Shown here in pieces: positions 1 to 7,678 of a DNA stretch of 22,804 bases (positions are counted from its first letter, which is position 1; every line of letters starts with the position of its first letter). The notes under the pieces are model-generated. The model had not been told where the DNA came from and made no database searches. It was given only the letters and a program-made list of their open reading frames with translations. The position numbers and the translations under genes were made by a program. This DNA is from Baffinella frigidus (lineage: Eukaryota; Cryptophyceae; Cryptomonadales; Baffinellaceae), in assembly GCA_026770585.1 (NCBI GenBank), contig MU647261.1:33034-55837 (forward strand), given 5' to 3'.

Positions 1-178
1 GTTTGGTTTGGGGGTACCAACCCGACGGGTTGGTTTGGTTTGGTTTGGTTTGGTTTGGTTTGGGGGTACCAACCCGACGGGTTGGTTTGGTTTGGGTACC
101 AACCCGAAGGGTTGGGTTGGGTTGGGTTGTGTACACAAACCCGAAGGGTTCGGGTTGGTTTGATTTGGTTTGGTTTAT
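1..178. repeat. G-rich palindromic repeats at the left edge
   Basis: TTTGG and TTGGG runs alternate with a short hairpin-forming motif, ACCAACCCGACGGGTTGGT, whose arms are inverted copies with one central mismatch. The motif occurs near 15 and 67, with diverged versions near 97 and 133 (CCCGAAGGG centre). The plus strand is G-rich enough for G-quadruplexes. No gene is supported here, nor between 179 and 318. It could be a virus repeat, an origin-like element or flanking host DNA; the sequence does not decide. Confidence 0.8.
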
Positions 179-318
179 GAATTCCGACACGTACCATTAC
201 CATCAAACGAACACGTGTTGTGTATATGGGGATTTCATAGTGTTTAGGCCGCACATCTCTTGTATTAACACTCAAACACCACACACCACCACCCGGCACA
301 CACGCGGTATAGCACACA

Positions 319-1230
319 ATGACAGCCGCAACAGCGGCTGTGTGCACTGCCACATCCGGCACAGCAACACCGGCGCTTGCTGGAGTCGAGAAGAAGCGTA
401 AGCGTCCATTCAGAGTAAGTGACGATATGCGTGGTTGGGGCATGGCGCCAGAAGATAATCGCGACCACCGGCTGTGCAAGAACCTTCGCACACACCAAGC
501 TCAGATAGCACTCACGCCTATGCACGAGAAGTTGGATGTCGTCAACATCACGAGCTTGCCTAGCAAGATAGTGTTCGACCCGGACGAAACCAGCATTGGT
601 GACAAGTATGTCGAGGTCGACCGTGGCGACGTCTACGAAGGGTATTGGCGCACGCATGATCTGAGTCTGCGTGGTACATTTGTGAACGGCGAACCTGTGT
701 GGGGTGAGGTTGAATACCGCAACGGCATGTCCTACACCGGCAGTCTGCGTGGTGGTAAACCGAATGGCTTTGGAACCAAACGCATGGGATTCAGCGTGTA
801 CAAGGGTCGCTTCAAAGACGGCGATCGGCACGGTAACGGCTTGTTCCTCGACGCGCGCAACTTCCGTCTATATGCGGGGCCGTATGTCGACGACAAACCG
901 CACGGGCTTGCTCTGTGCATTCGGTTTTGCTGGTGTCCAAAGCTGAAGGTCGTACAACACGTCCGTAGTGTGGTGAGGTTCCAGAGCGGGGACCTGGTTT
1001 CGTCGAAACCGGCTCCAAGCGTCAACGTGAGTGTGATGTGTGGTCTGTCCCAGGAAGAATTTCTCAAGATATACAGAGAGGGTGAGAAAGCGCTCGAAGA
1101 CAGCATGATAAGAAACACGGTATCGGGGCTCGGATTCGAGGATGTCTTCTGGACACCTGCCGGTCTTGCCACATGCCCGATACCGATATACGCCGAGGCT
1201 GAAGAGAAAAGCCTCCTATCTGATTTTTGA
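319..1230 (+). CDS. MORN-repeat protein
   Basis: This 303-residue protein begins at an ATG and is followed by an AATAAA signal at 1302. Residues 103-203 hold about four MORN-type units. They show the family pattern of aromatic-x-G-x-aromatic followed by N/D-G and a later G-x-G, for example YEGYW (106-110), YTGSLRGGKPNGFG (139-152), YKGRFKDGDRHGNG (161-174) and YAGPYVDDKPHG (185-196). MORN repeats form beta-hairpin rods that bind partner proteins or membranes; they give no enzymatic role. A basic patch, KKRKRP at 25-30, could be a nuclear localisation signal. The C-terminal third (204-303) has no recognisable domain. A GTAAGT at 415 resembles a splice donor, but the frame stays open and MORN coding follows, so I treat the gene as unspliced. 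The gene is convergent with the large minus-strand gene to its right. MORN proteins are common in large viruses of protists, where their role is mostly unknown. Confidence 0.85.
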   Translation: MTAATAAVCTATSGTATPALAGVEKKRKRPFRVSDDMRGWGMAPEDNRDHRLCKNLRTHQAQIALTPMHEKLDVVNITSLPSKIVFDPDETSIGDKYVEVDRGDVYEGYWRTHDLSLRGTFVNGEPVWGEVEYRNGMSYTGSLRGGKPNGFGTKRMGFSVYKGRFKDGDRHGNGLFLDARNFRLYAGPYVDDKPHGLALCIRFCWCPKLKVVQHVRSVVRFQSGDLVSSKPAPSVNVSVMCGLSQEEFLKIYREGEKALEDSMIRNTVSGLGFEDVFWTPAGLATCPIPIYAEAEEKSLLSDF

Positions 1231-1236
1231 GAACAA

Positions 1237-1256
1237 GTGTGTGTGTGTGTGTGTGT
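1237..1256. repeat. (GT)n tract at a convergent junction
   Basis: A pure GT dinucleotide run starts 7 bases after the MORN stop codon. Similar low-complexity GT/CA tracts lie near other gene 3' ends in the window (4300, 11042, 16370). Confidence 0.9.
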
Positions 1257-1301
1257 ATGAGTATGAGTGGGTAGGGGTGCAATTGAGAGTTCATCTGATG
1301 T

Positions 1302-1307
1302 AATAAA
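1302..1307 (+). terminator. AATAAA poly(A) signal of the MORN gene
   Basis: A canonical AATAAA lies 72 bases after the MORN stop codon, in the 148-base gap before the 3' end of the convergent gene. Confidence 0.6.
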
Positions 1308-1378
1308 TGGAGCATCTCAACAACAACGGTCCGACGGTCTGTGTATGCCTTCTACCGCCAAGTCGCAGCACTCCTGGG

Positions 1379-3871
1379 CTACTGTATGGTACAATCTGTT
1401 TGTTCGGGATGCGAGAGCGCTGAAGCATATGTTGAGGAATCCGATGCATGCGAGAGCGCTGAAGCATATGTTGAGGAATGCGATGCATGCGAAGCCTCCG
1501 CACCTCGCATACCACTGTCCCCACCACCCACCACCCCGGCGGACGGTGGTGTGATACCATCATAGATGATACCAGCACCCAGCTTATCGACATTCATCAA
1601 GACAAAAAGAACACATATCACATGTTCCAAGACATTCTTGTCGTCGGTGATGGACTCATATCCATGTCGCTTCCATGCAAAGCTGTCATACTGTTTCGCT
1701 ACTAGTATTTTCATACAATCGTGCGATGATACCATGATACATTGCAGTAGGTGATTGACCGTGTAGGAGCGATTGGTATACAAGTCCAATGAAAGCGGGC
1801 ATGGGAAGAAGTTTTTGAAGATTTCAAGACACCGTTCTCGACACACAAACTGTCGATACTCCGAGTCAGTGATTGCAGATTCTGAACCGACCGGTATTGT
1901 GACACCCACAACGGTGTGCATCTGATTCATCCAGGCAGTGTGTACAGTGAGCACTTCGTCTAACTCTCGTGTGCAGCTATGGAGTGATAGGACGAGAAGA
2001 TACACAAAGAACGTTGCCTTGCCATGGCACAAAGTCCAGTATGGCATTGATTTATCACCTGGTTCTGGTATGGCAAAGCTTCCGAGATTGACGATCTTCG
2101 AATAGTCCCGGCACAATAGCGTCACAAGCGAACTCAGGGCCCGTGGATAGAGCGATTGGTTGTCTAGATTCTGAAGCACCTTCCCCACGTCGAAAGGAAT
2201 GGATTCGTCGTCGCGCAATGGCTTAGACTTGTCGCTGCGCAATGGCATCGACGTGTCTGCATGGAAGATTTTTCTGCACAGTCTCTGCTGCACCAAATCG
2301 CTAAGGGTTGTTTGTATTTTGTCGATGTCCTGCTGACTCCTCGAAGGGTCGTACAGACGTTTATTGTAGGCTCTATATGCATCTTTCATCTCTTCAAAGT
2401 CATCACGCATCGCATCGAGCATACGTTGTATCTCATCGGTTTCTAACCCATCAAGGTGAACCTTGGTTGGTAGACCTTTAGAAAAGCACACCGTACAACG
2501 AGACATATCTGCAGTACATACAAAGCGACCTAGTGAGATACGCTTCGCATCTCTTATGAGGTCCTGGAGCCTTGCAGACGTGGCAGTGTAGAATTTATCG
2601 TTGAGATCCACGCCTTGCCTTACGCGGAATGTTGGTTTCTGTATTTGCGAAAACCGTAGATCTTTACCCAGTCGCCGACCGGTATCAAAGTTCAATACGG
2701 ATGCGAAACATTTATGTACCTCTGCGATGAATGTCGCAAATGCAGCAATGTCTAAGTGACCCTGTGGTGTGTATGTCAACATATACGGCCATGTCCGTAT
2801 CTTGAGATCGCTTTGGAAGGCACGTATACGCACTGCACTAGCATTGAGTGGTGTCTCTTGCAGTATATGCGGATTGGCCGGTATCCACATTGCTGCAGAG
2901 TTTGCACTAGTTTTAAAGGACTGTTTCAGTTTATCGTTTACCATCTCTGGAGTCAGCAAATCATGAATGCAATACGTATCTGGTAACGCCTTCAAGCATA
3001 CGTTGACAAAGTCATTCGAATCGAAAGACCCGTCATTTCTGACAGCACGACCAAACAGGGTACTCGATATGTTGGATTGTGTGCCAATATACGGACAAAA
3101 CAACGCCGTGGCAACCTGTCTAGCAAACGTCCTCTGCAGTACGAATGAGCTGAACCACAGGGTAACTTTGTTGATTAACGTGGTTTGAAAGGAACCGACT
3201 CCTCGATATGTATGCGACCTGGTCGATGTAAGTTTCCCACGTTTGAGGCACTCGAAGAAAGTTTCGCGCATCGTGGCATTGGTCCGCGCGATGTTGGACG
3301 TCAAGAAAGCGAAGTTACTGGCCATTTCGGATCGATCCAAAGTTGACAAAAAATTCAAACATTGATTATATGTCTCTTGGACTTGTTCATGTAACGTATC
3401 GTCTGGGTTGGTACCCCCCGGATGCTTGTTGTTGATGCGTAATGCATATACGAGGTTGAGTTTCATCATCACTTCAGTGATGTACTCCCATACAAACTCC
3501 TCTCCAATGAAAGAAGACTGAAACGTGAAGAGTCTTTCATAGTCTTCGCATCCATTGACATGGTATTGGACCACACGGGAAGTGTTGTTAGCGCGTTGTT
3601 CTTCGAGTCGTGCCGTGAAGTCTTTGCTCATATGTGCGCAGATGTTAGCCTTCATGGTATCGACGGATGGGCAGCCAGTGTATTTGCTCGCACTTGGGAG
3701 ATTTGTTACGTCGAACGACAGATGCTGTATTATGGGGGCCATCTTCGCTTGCATGGACATATTGAAGGCGTTGTTCAGATATGATCGGATCGGAAAGAAT
3801 ATATCACCAAGATTTTCATCCTGGTTTCGGGTTGGTACCATAATGTTGCATATGTCCATGGTGGCCCCAAA
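1379..3871 (-). CDS. Large virion/packaging protein, exon 2 (portal candidate)
   Basis: This open frame encodes about 830 residues. It runs on from a short upstream frame (3949-4215) through a probable 77-base intron, giving a protein of about 919 residues. A stand-alone start at the ATG at 3880 is possible but lies inside the putative intron. Around residues 540-560 of the joined protein is a cluster C-x5-C-x2-C followed by His (plus strand about 2460-2515). An acidic helical stretch, probably coiled coil, follows at about 565-610. The C-terminus ends in a 13-residue repeat rich in Ser, Ala and His. No ATPase, nuclease or membrane motif is visible. Its size and its place directly behind the terminase exon suggest portal, or a terminase-accessory protein like those of herpesviruses, but I recognise no portal-specific motif. 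The function is inference from context; the coding status is firm. Confidence 0.6.
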   Translation of the reverse strand, partial: FGATMDICNIMVPTRNQDENLGDIFFPIRSYLNNAFNMSMQAKMAPIIQHLSFDVTNLPSASKYTGCPSVDTMKANICAHMSKDFTARLEEQRANNTSRVVQYHVNGCEDYERLFTFQSSFIGEEFVWEYITEVMMKLNLVYALRINNKHPGGTNPDDTLHEQVQETYNQCLNFLSTLDRSEMASNFAFLTSNIARTNATMRETFFECLKRGKLTSTRSHTYRGVGSFQTTLINKVTLWFSSFVLQRTFARQVATALFCPYIGTQSNISSTLFGRAVRNDGSFDSNDFVNVCLKALPDTYCIHDLLTPEMVNDKLKQSFKTSANSAAMWIPANPHILQETPLNASAVRIRAFQSDLKIRTWPYMLTYTPQGHLDIAAFATFIAEVHKCFASVLNFDTGRRLGKDLRFSQIQKPTFRVRQGVDLNDKFYTATSARLQDLIRDAKRISLGRFVCTADMSRCTVCFSKGLPTKVHLDGLETDEIQRMLDAMRDDFEEMKDAYRAYNKRLYDPSRSQQDIDKIQTTLSDLVQQRLCRKIFHADTSMPLRSDKSKPLRDDESIPFDVGKVLQNLDNQSLYPRALSSLVTLLCRDYSKIVNLGSFAIPEPGDKSMPYWTLCHGKATFFVYLLVLSLHSCTRELDEVLTVHTAWMNQMHTVVGVTIPVGSESAITDSEYRQFVCRERCLEIFKNFFPCPLSLDLYTNRSYTVNHLLQCIMVSSHDCMKILVAKQYDSFAWKRHGYESITDDKNVLEHVICVLFVLMNVDKLGAGIIYDGITPPSAGVVGGGDSGMRGAEASHASHSSTYASALSHASDSSTYASALSHPEQTDCTIQ
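1411..1488 (-). repeat. 39-bp tandem duplication in the gene's 3' end
   Basis: Two near-identical 39-bp units (1411-1449 and 1450-1488) encode two copies of a 13-residue SHAS-type motif at the protein's C-terminus. The repeat keeps the frame, so the tail length can vary without breaking the gene. Confidence 0.85.
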
Positions 3872-3948
3872 CTGTACCATGGCAACATTAGGAATATCGC
3901 ATTGACGTCTGGTCCTGTCGGAAAAGTCCCTCGTGCAAATGACAACAC
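3872..3948 (-). other. Probable 77-base spliceosomal intron
   Basis: On the minus strand the donor is CAG^GTGTTG (GT at 3948) and the acceptor TACAG^TTTG (AG ending at 3872). A branch-point-like CCTAATG has its A at 3888, 16 bases before the end. Removing it joins codon 89 of the upstream frame to the large downstream frame in phase 0. A plain frameshift, by sequencing error or real decay, is the alternative. Confidence 0.5.
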
Positions 3949-4215
3949 CTGGGGATGCGTGGCGGTGGTTGACTCTTGATAAAGCGCAGATATCGCACGA
4001 ACAGTCCGGTCGTTGTCAAAACATTTAAGAATGTCACTGAAGTACCACGTGGAGTCTAGGAACAGTCCATTACGTTCCCGGTCGTCGTTCGCACCGCCAG
4101 GGCTTACAGTCGACGGAAGTTGGCGGAATTCTATATTGACGAGTAATGCGGCGTGTTCAGATTGGAGCTTGGCGAGTACTTCATGATGGGGAGTGACCGA
4201 ACCATGTGTTGACAT
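3949..4215 (-). CDS. Large virion/packaging protein, exon 1
   Basis: This exon gives the N-terminal 89 residues, starting at an ATG whose frame otherwise runs on to a stop at 3775. The segment is hydrophilic and mixed, with LFLDSTWYF near residues 51-59, and has no signal peptide. I join it to the frame ending at 1379 because the two overlap on the same strand, the large frame lacks a convincing own promoter, and GT-AG boundaries with a branch-point-like site link them in phase. A TATA-like TTATTTAAG lies about 60 bases upstream (4275-4283). If it is not spliced, this would be a separate 146-residue protein. Confidence 0.5.
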
Positions 4216-4274
4216 GGTAACTCAGTGACGAGCTCTCAACGGGTCTGGTTTGCGACATTAAGTCGTTTCAGTGA

Positions 4275-4283
4275 CTTAAATAA
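4275..4283 (-). promoter_or_regulatory. TATA-like element upstream of the two-exon gene
   Basis: The minus strand reads TTATTTAAG about 60 bases before the ATG at 4215. It resembles the TATTTAAG upstream of the gene at 10538. Confidence 0.35.
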
Positions 4284-4299
4284 CCCTGTACACTGTGCT

Positions 4300-4453
4300 T
4301 TGTGTGTATGTGTTTGTGTGTATGTGTGTGTTTGTGTGTGTGTATGTGTGTGTTTGTGTGTGTGTGTGTGTGTGTGCGTGTGTGTGTGTGGGTGCGTGTG
4401 TGTGTGCGTGTGTGTGTGTGTGTGTGTGGGTGTGTGGGTGTGTGGGTGTGTGG
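4300..4453. repeat. Long (TG)n-rich microsatellite
   Basis: About 150 bases of TG repeats with scattered TTTG, TGCG and TGGG interruptions. On the minus strand this is a CA-rich tract starting right behind the terminase exon; read as protein it gives only His-Thr repeats, which are not plausible coding. It probably forms the start of the terminase intron. Confidence 0.9.
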
Positions 4454-4458
4454 ATGAC

Positions 4459-5172
4459 CTTAGACGGGTACGAACTAATGGTACGCATGTCGCCTTGTCC
4501 TTCTGGTCCTTGAATGTTCAATTCTTCTTGGTTACGTCGGTGGACTTTGAATGGTGCGACTTTCATCTCAGTATAAATCATGTCGAGAAACTTGCAGACG
4601 TTTCGCAACAGCTTCTGTGAAATGCGCTTACATGTTGAGTAAATGGAACACTCGACCGCTGGGCATGCAAACATAAGAGCAGCACAGAAGAGTGAGATAC
4701 TGATTGTCTTACCGAATCGACGGGGTGTCGAGATTAAGATCTCCTGCTGTAACGAATCCCATCCGTTAAGTTCTAATACTTTCTTATGAGCTCGTTCAAA
4801 CGAGCCAGGCTTCTCTGTCTTGAAGAAGACGCGGGTCGCAGCACGTAGGTATTCCTCGTGGAACATTCTCTGGTGGTATGAGCGCTTCCAACCACAACGA
4901 TCGAGTGCATTCAAAGCCTCCCGAAGACGTGCCATGTGAAAAAACCCATCACGTAGTGTGAATCCAATTGCCTTCTGTTGCTCGCCAGATCCCGCATCCA
5001 CGATGGGTGCACCGGATGTCACACTAAGCAAGCGAAGCTTGCAAGCCGGCATAAGCGTGCTGGCCCTCTCGTGGATAGTCTGGTCGTGTGTCCATTGCAG
5101 TTTATATTGCTGTGCGGCTTTGTCAAACGACCGCATTGTCTTAATGGGTAAGCTCGAGCAACCCGACTGCAT
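4459..5172 (-). CDS. Terminase large subunit, ATPase exon 1 (partial)
   Basis: This exon supplies the N-terminal 238 residues of the DNA-packaging motor ATPase. Residues 141-156 hold a Q-rich strand and then the Walker A loop STPRRFGKT (148-156), the TPRR-x-GKT form typical of herpesvirus and mirusvirus terminases. The next 80 residues follow the expected helix and strand order up to ISSYPSK, just before where Walker B should begin. The Walker B Asp-Glu, coupling motif and RNase H-like nuclease are absent: the frame runs into CA repeats. AAG^GTCATC at 4459/4458 is the likely donor. No ORF in the window carries the missing half. The first in-frame ATG is at 5172; the longer frame from 5196 begins with GTG. 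In herpesviruses this gene is also split by a long intron containing other genes, which is the model I favour. Confidence 0.85.
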
Positions 5173-5236
5173 TCGCTTCTTTTCAACCCTACACACTACA
5201 CTGTACTATTATGCGGTGGCGTGGGACACAGTGGCG

Positions 5237-5244
5237 CTTTTATG
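5237..5244 (-). promoter_or_regulatory. TATA-like element for terminase
   Basis: The minus strand reads CATAAAAG, 65 bases upstream of the terminase ATG, in the gap behind the neighbouring gene's stop. Confidence 0.35.
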
Positions 5245-5256
5245 TCTATGTTTATG

Positions 5257-5262
5257 TTTATT
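5257..5262 (-). terminator. AATAAA signal behind the Cys-rich gene
   Basis: TTTATT on the plus strand is AATAAA on the minus strand, 28 bases past the stop of the gene ending at 5290. It overlaps the terminase promoter region, so the two minus-strand genes are tightly packed. Confidence 0.55.
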
Positions 5263-5289
5263 GACACGCCATTGACCCGAAGCCATAGC

Positions 5290-6690
5290 TCATATCTCGG
5301 TTGCAACGCTAGCGCCGCCAAACAGTGCTGCTACATGGACAGTTATTTTCTGCTCGTGTCTTACAATAACACGGTGCACAACCGGGGGCGTAGTACTAGC
5401 CTGGTGCTCGGCGTGTGGTGCATCGCCACACCGATGGGGTGCATCGCCTTGGAGAACCACGAGTGGCAACGTGAAGACATGTGTCGCAACATATGCACTC
5501 AATCCATGGGCTTGGTTTTGTGCAAAGCAATGGTCGACAGACGTCGATGCCGCTACGGGCATGTCGTTGTTCTGTCGGATATCATCTGCAGTTTCAACAG
5601 GTAGTCGCAGACATGCGTCTGCGCACTTGGTGACGAATGGCGCAAGTTTGCGCAGAACATCGACTACTTGCGTCGGGTGGCTTGGACCAAATTTCGGGTG
5701 CAGTGTATCCGGTGACACACCCGTGACAACCTGCGACATGTTGAGGGCTGGGCAGCTCATAGATACCACCATTGGTGTGCGTCCGTGGAATGTTGGAGTG
5801 AGTGTGACGTGTTCACCAACTGATACGTTGGCATATTGCTGGTATTTGACTACCGCATCTGCATACACAGAACCGACGCCATTGTCAATGTTGAAGCCGT
5901 CCGAACATGTTGTGCGACAGGCGCCGAAGAGCAACTCCTCGCAACATTTGGTACCACCAAGTGCCTCTATTCGTGTATTGGCTTGCATGTGGACTATACC
6001 ATGTTGTTTGGGCCCGGTGAGCGAGCTGAATGATACGGATATCTTCTTGCGAGAAAGTGCGCCTGTCAGGTTCATCAGTACATTCTTGTTGTAGCACTCG
6101 TCCTTGTTGCATTTGGCTATCTGTTCAAGACTCGGAGCGGAAATAGGTAGGTGGACTCGCCGAGGCCGTGCAATACCAGCAGTTGTGACACAGGCACAGC
6201 AAGAATGGTGTGCAACATCTGGCTGGAAAACGTCTGTTTGGGATGCATAATACGGAGGCGCTCCCTTCAAAAAGCAATCACATACAGACATTATTAACCG
6301 GTTCTCGATGACACTCATTGCGCGTTTTTGCTGTTCCTCTGCAGCAAAACCAGGACCAGTCGCAGTGGGCTTCTTCTCGTCGACGACGAGTTTACTAATA
6401 ACACGACTAGGGGTCGCAGGTCCTGCTGCAGACGGTAGGTCTAGCCTGGATGCGACTATACTGTCGCTGCTTTGCAGCGAGAACGGGGATGTCTTAGTGG
6501 CATGCAGTTGCCGCAGGTAAGTCTTCTTCGCCGGTGCAACGTCGGCGGGTGGTATACAATGATGTTCAACATGCTTCACAGTAATCTTCTTTGCCCATAT
6601 TCTGTTCCTGTTGTGTACAAGCCATTGGTGCGACAGGCTGTCTAGTTCTGCGGTGGAGGATAACACATCACCTGCGACGTGGTTAACCAT
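5290..6690 (-). CDS. Cys-rich protein of unknown function
   Basis: I place the start at the ATG at 6690 (466 residues). The frame is open to 6753, but begins there with GTG and would translate the TATA box. I do not recognise the family. It has many cysteines: C-D-C at 137-139, H-H-S-C-C-A-C at 161-167, C-x4-C at 194-199, C-C at 249-250, then C258, C262, C313, C356 and C360, which suggests metal binding or disulphide bonding. Residues 65-125 are Ser/Pro/Ala-rich and probably disordered. A GDAPH pair near 415-426 comes from a small DNA duplication. There is no signal peptide or membrane segment. It sits between terminase and the ESCRT-III gene, sharing a central promoter with the latter. A Cys-rich packaging or tegument role would fit the context but is a guess. 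Confidence 0.7.
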   Translation of the reverse strand: MVNHVAGDVLSSTAELDSLSHQWLVHNRNRIWAKKITVKHVEHHCIPPADVAPAKKTYLRQLHATKTSPFSLQSSDSIVASRLDLPSAAGPATPSRVISKLVVDEKKPTATGPGFAAEEQQKRAMSVIENRLIMSVCDCFLKGAPPYYASQTDVFQPDVAHHSCCACVTTAGIARPRRVHLPISAPSLEQIAKCNKDECYNKNVLMNLTGALSRKKISVSFSSLTGPKQHGIVHMQANTRIEALGGTKCCEELLFGACRTTCSDGFNIDNGVGSVYADAVVKYQQYANVSVGEHVTLTPTFHGRTPMVVSMSCPALNMSQVVTGVSPDTLHPKFGPSHPTQVVDVLRKLAPFVTKCADACLRLPVETADDIRQNNDMPVAASTSVDHCFAQNQAHGLSAYVATHVFTLPLVVLQGDAPHRCGDAPHAEHQASTTPPVVHRVIVRHEQKITVHVAALFGGASVATEI

Positions 6691-6725
6691 AGCAGAGATC
6701 TCTTTCCTGTAATGTCGCAATGTCT

Positions 6726-6735
6726 TATATATATA
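6726..6735. promoter_or_regulatory. Bidirectional TATA box
   Basis: TATATATATA is strand-symmetric and lies 31 bases before the ATG at 6766 (+) and 36 bases before the ATG at 6690 (-). It rules against the longer non-ATG starts in both directions. Confidence 0.7.
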
Positions 6736-6765
6736 GATAGTATTCAATGGCACCGATATAGGAGG

Positions 6766-7587
6766 ATGTCGAGACCATCAGCAGTCGGTACATACCAACA
6801 GCCGTCATGCATGACAGAGCACCTGTTATCAATCTGGATATGGATGCGTGAGCGTGTGGATGTTGAACTACTGAACCACACCACCGCAATCGTTGCAGAG
6901 AGTAAGCTACTGACAGTGAGGACGAACATCGAAAAGAACAAGGAAAAAAACATAACAGACCAAGCAACTCTGATGGGTGAACTGCGCACGAAGGCGCGTG
7001 CATGCAAGCGCGTCGCGAAGGAACAGCGAGTATTGAAGCTACGGAAACTTCTGCCATTGTTACAGAGATGTAAGCGTTATCGACAACAGACTGTGTTAGC
7101 CGACCAACAGTTAGGCCTCCTAGACTTGCAGATCAATGCGTTCGAGAACGGCCGCTTCCAGAAGGAAATGACAGATACGCTGCGGGCCAGTGTAGCCGCC
7201 ATGAAGCAGGTTGGAATCAGCGATGACGATGTTGGCGACGTGGACTCGATGGTAGTGGACATGGAAGAAAGGCTTCATCAGCAGCAGCAGGTGTCAGAGT
7301 CGCTATCGTCGTCGATGGTCAATACCATGGACGATGCCACTTCTACCGACGATTCCCTTATGCGCGAATTGATGATGCTCATGGGAGATGACGACGAAGT
7401 AACAGACACCAGCGCACCGATTACAAGAATGACTGCGACCAGTTCGGCGGTGGTAGTGCTACCACCTACACCTGTGTCGGTTATGCACCAACCTTTGGAG
7501 GACATAGAACAAGACAAAGAAGAGGAGCTTGAACCGACTACTAGAGTTTCGGAGAAAGCGATGGTAGAGATACACGCCAGCCAATAG
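6766..7587 (+). CDS. ESCRT-III subunit, Snf7/CHMP4-like
   Basis: This 273-residue protein has the Snf7 order. A helical hairpin with a strongly basic first part covers about 40-106 (EKNKEKN, KARACKRVAKEQ, LLQRCKRYRQQ). It is followed by ADQQLGLLDLQINAFENG (112-129), the characteristic segment of CHMP4/Vps32-type proteins, then a helix ending in AAMKQVGIS and an acidic helix DVDSMVVDMEERLHQQQQV (158-176). DDSLMRELMMLMG (195-207) resembles the C-terminal helix and MIT-interacting motif, and LPPTPV (232-237) could be a second, proline-type MIT motif. ESCRT-III filaments constrict membrane necks and are remodelled by Vps4. A viral copy could act in budding, nuclear egress or host interference; these roles are inference. 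The ATG at 6766 follows the TATA box by 31 bases. The residues before 35 match nothing. A cellular Snf7 captured by the virus is the simplest origin. Confidence 0.85.
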   Translation: MSRPSAVGTYQQPSCMTEHLLSIWIWMRERVDVELLNHTTAIVAESKLLTVRTNIEKNKEKNITDQATLMGELRTKARACKRVAKEQRVLKLRKLLPLLQRCKRYRQQTVLADQQLGLLDLQINAFENGRFQKEMTDTLRASVAAMKQVGISDDDVGDVDSMVVDMEERLHQQQQVSESLSSSMVNTMDDATSTDDSLMRELMMLMGDDDEVTDTSAPITRMTATSSAVVVLPPTPVSVMHQPLEDIEQDKEEELEPTTRVSEKAMVEIHASQ

Positions 7588-7592
7588 TGGCT

Positions 7593-7660
7593 ATACGCCC
7601 TACGGTAGGACCCTAGGACCTGCCTAGGACCTGCCTAGGACCTCTTGGCCGTCAAATTTG
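7593..7660. repeat. CCTAGG-rich element, copy A
   Basis: A 68-base element with a small hairpin (CCCTACGGTAGG), CCTAGGACCTG repeated in an 11-base period, and an end CCTCTTGG..GTCAAATTTG. It is an inverted copy of 16540-16596, which has one fewer 11-base unit. It sits between the 3' ends of two convergent genes. Confidence 0.85.
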
Positions 7661-7678
7661 GCTACTGGCGTTGCTGGC

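Noticed and set aside
1-178. Telomere at the left edge
   Set aside because: A left chromosome end should show the C-rich strand on the plus strand; here it is G-rich and interrupted by palindromes.
415-420. GTAAGT splice donor inside the MORN gene
   Set aside because: The frame is open across it and no acceptor is needed to reach the MORN repeats; kept only as a note.
265-831. Minus-strand frame of 188 codons over the MORN gene
   Set aside because: The plus strand has clear MORN repeats; the antisense frame shows no domain and no terminase continuation.
4276-4458. C-terminal extension of the terminase frame into His-Thr repeats
   Set aside because: It is encoded by a CA microsatellite and follows the expected donor; terminases have Walker B here, not low-complexity sequence.
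5173-5196. Longer terminase start at 5196
   Set aside because: The codon there is GTG; the first ATG is at 5172. Similar non-ATG extensions were dropped at 6753, 6679, 10511, 12145, 12910, 14692 and 14891.
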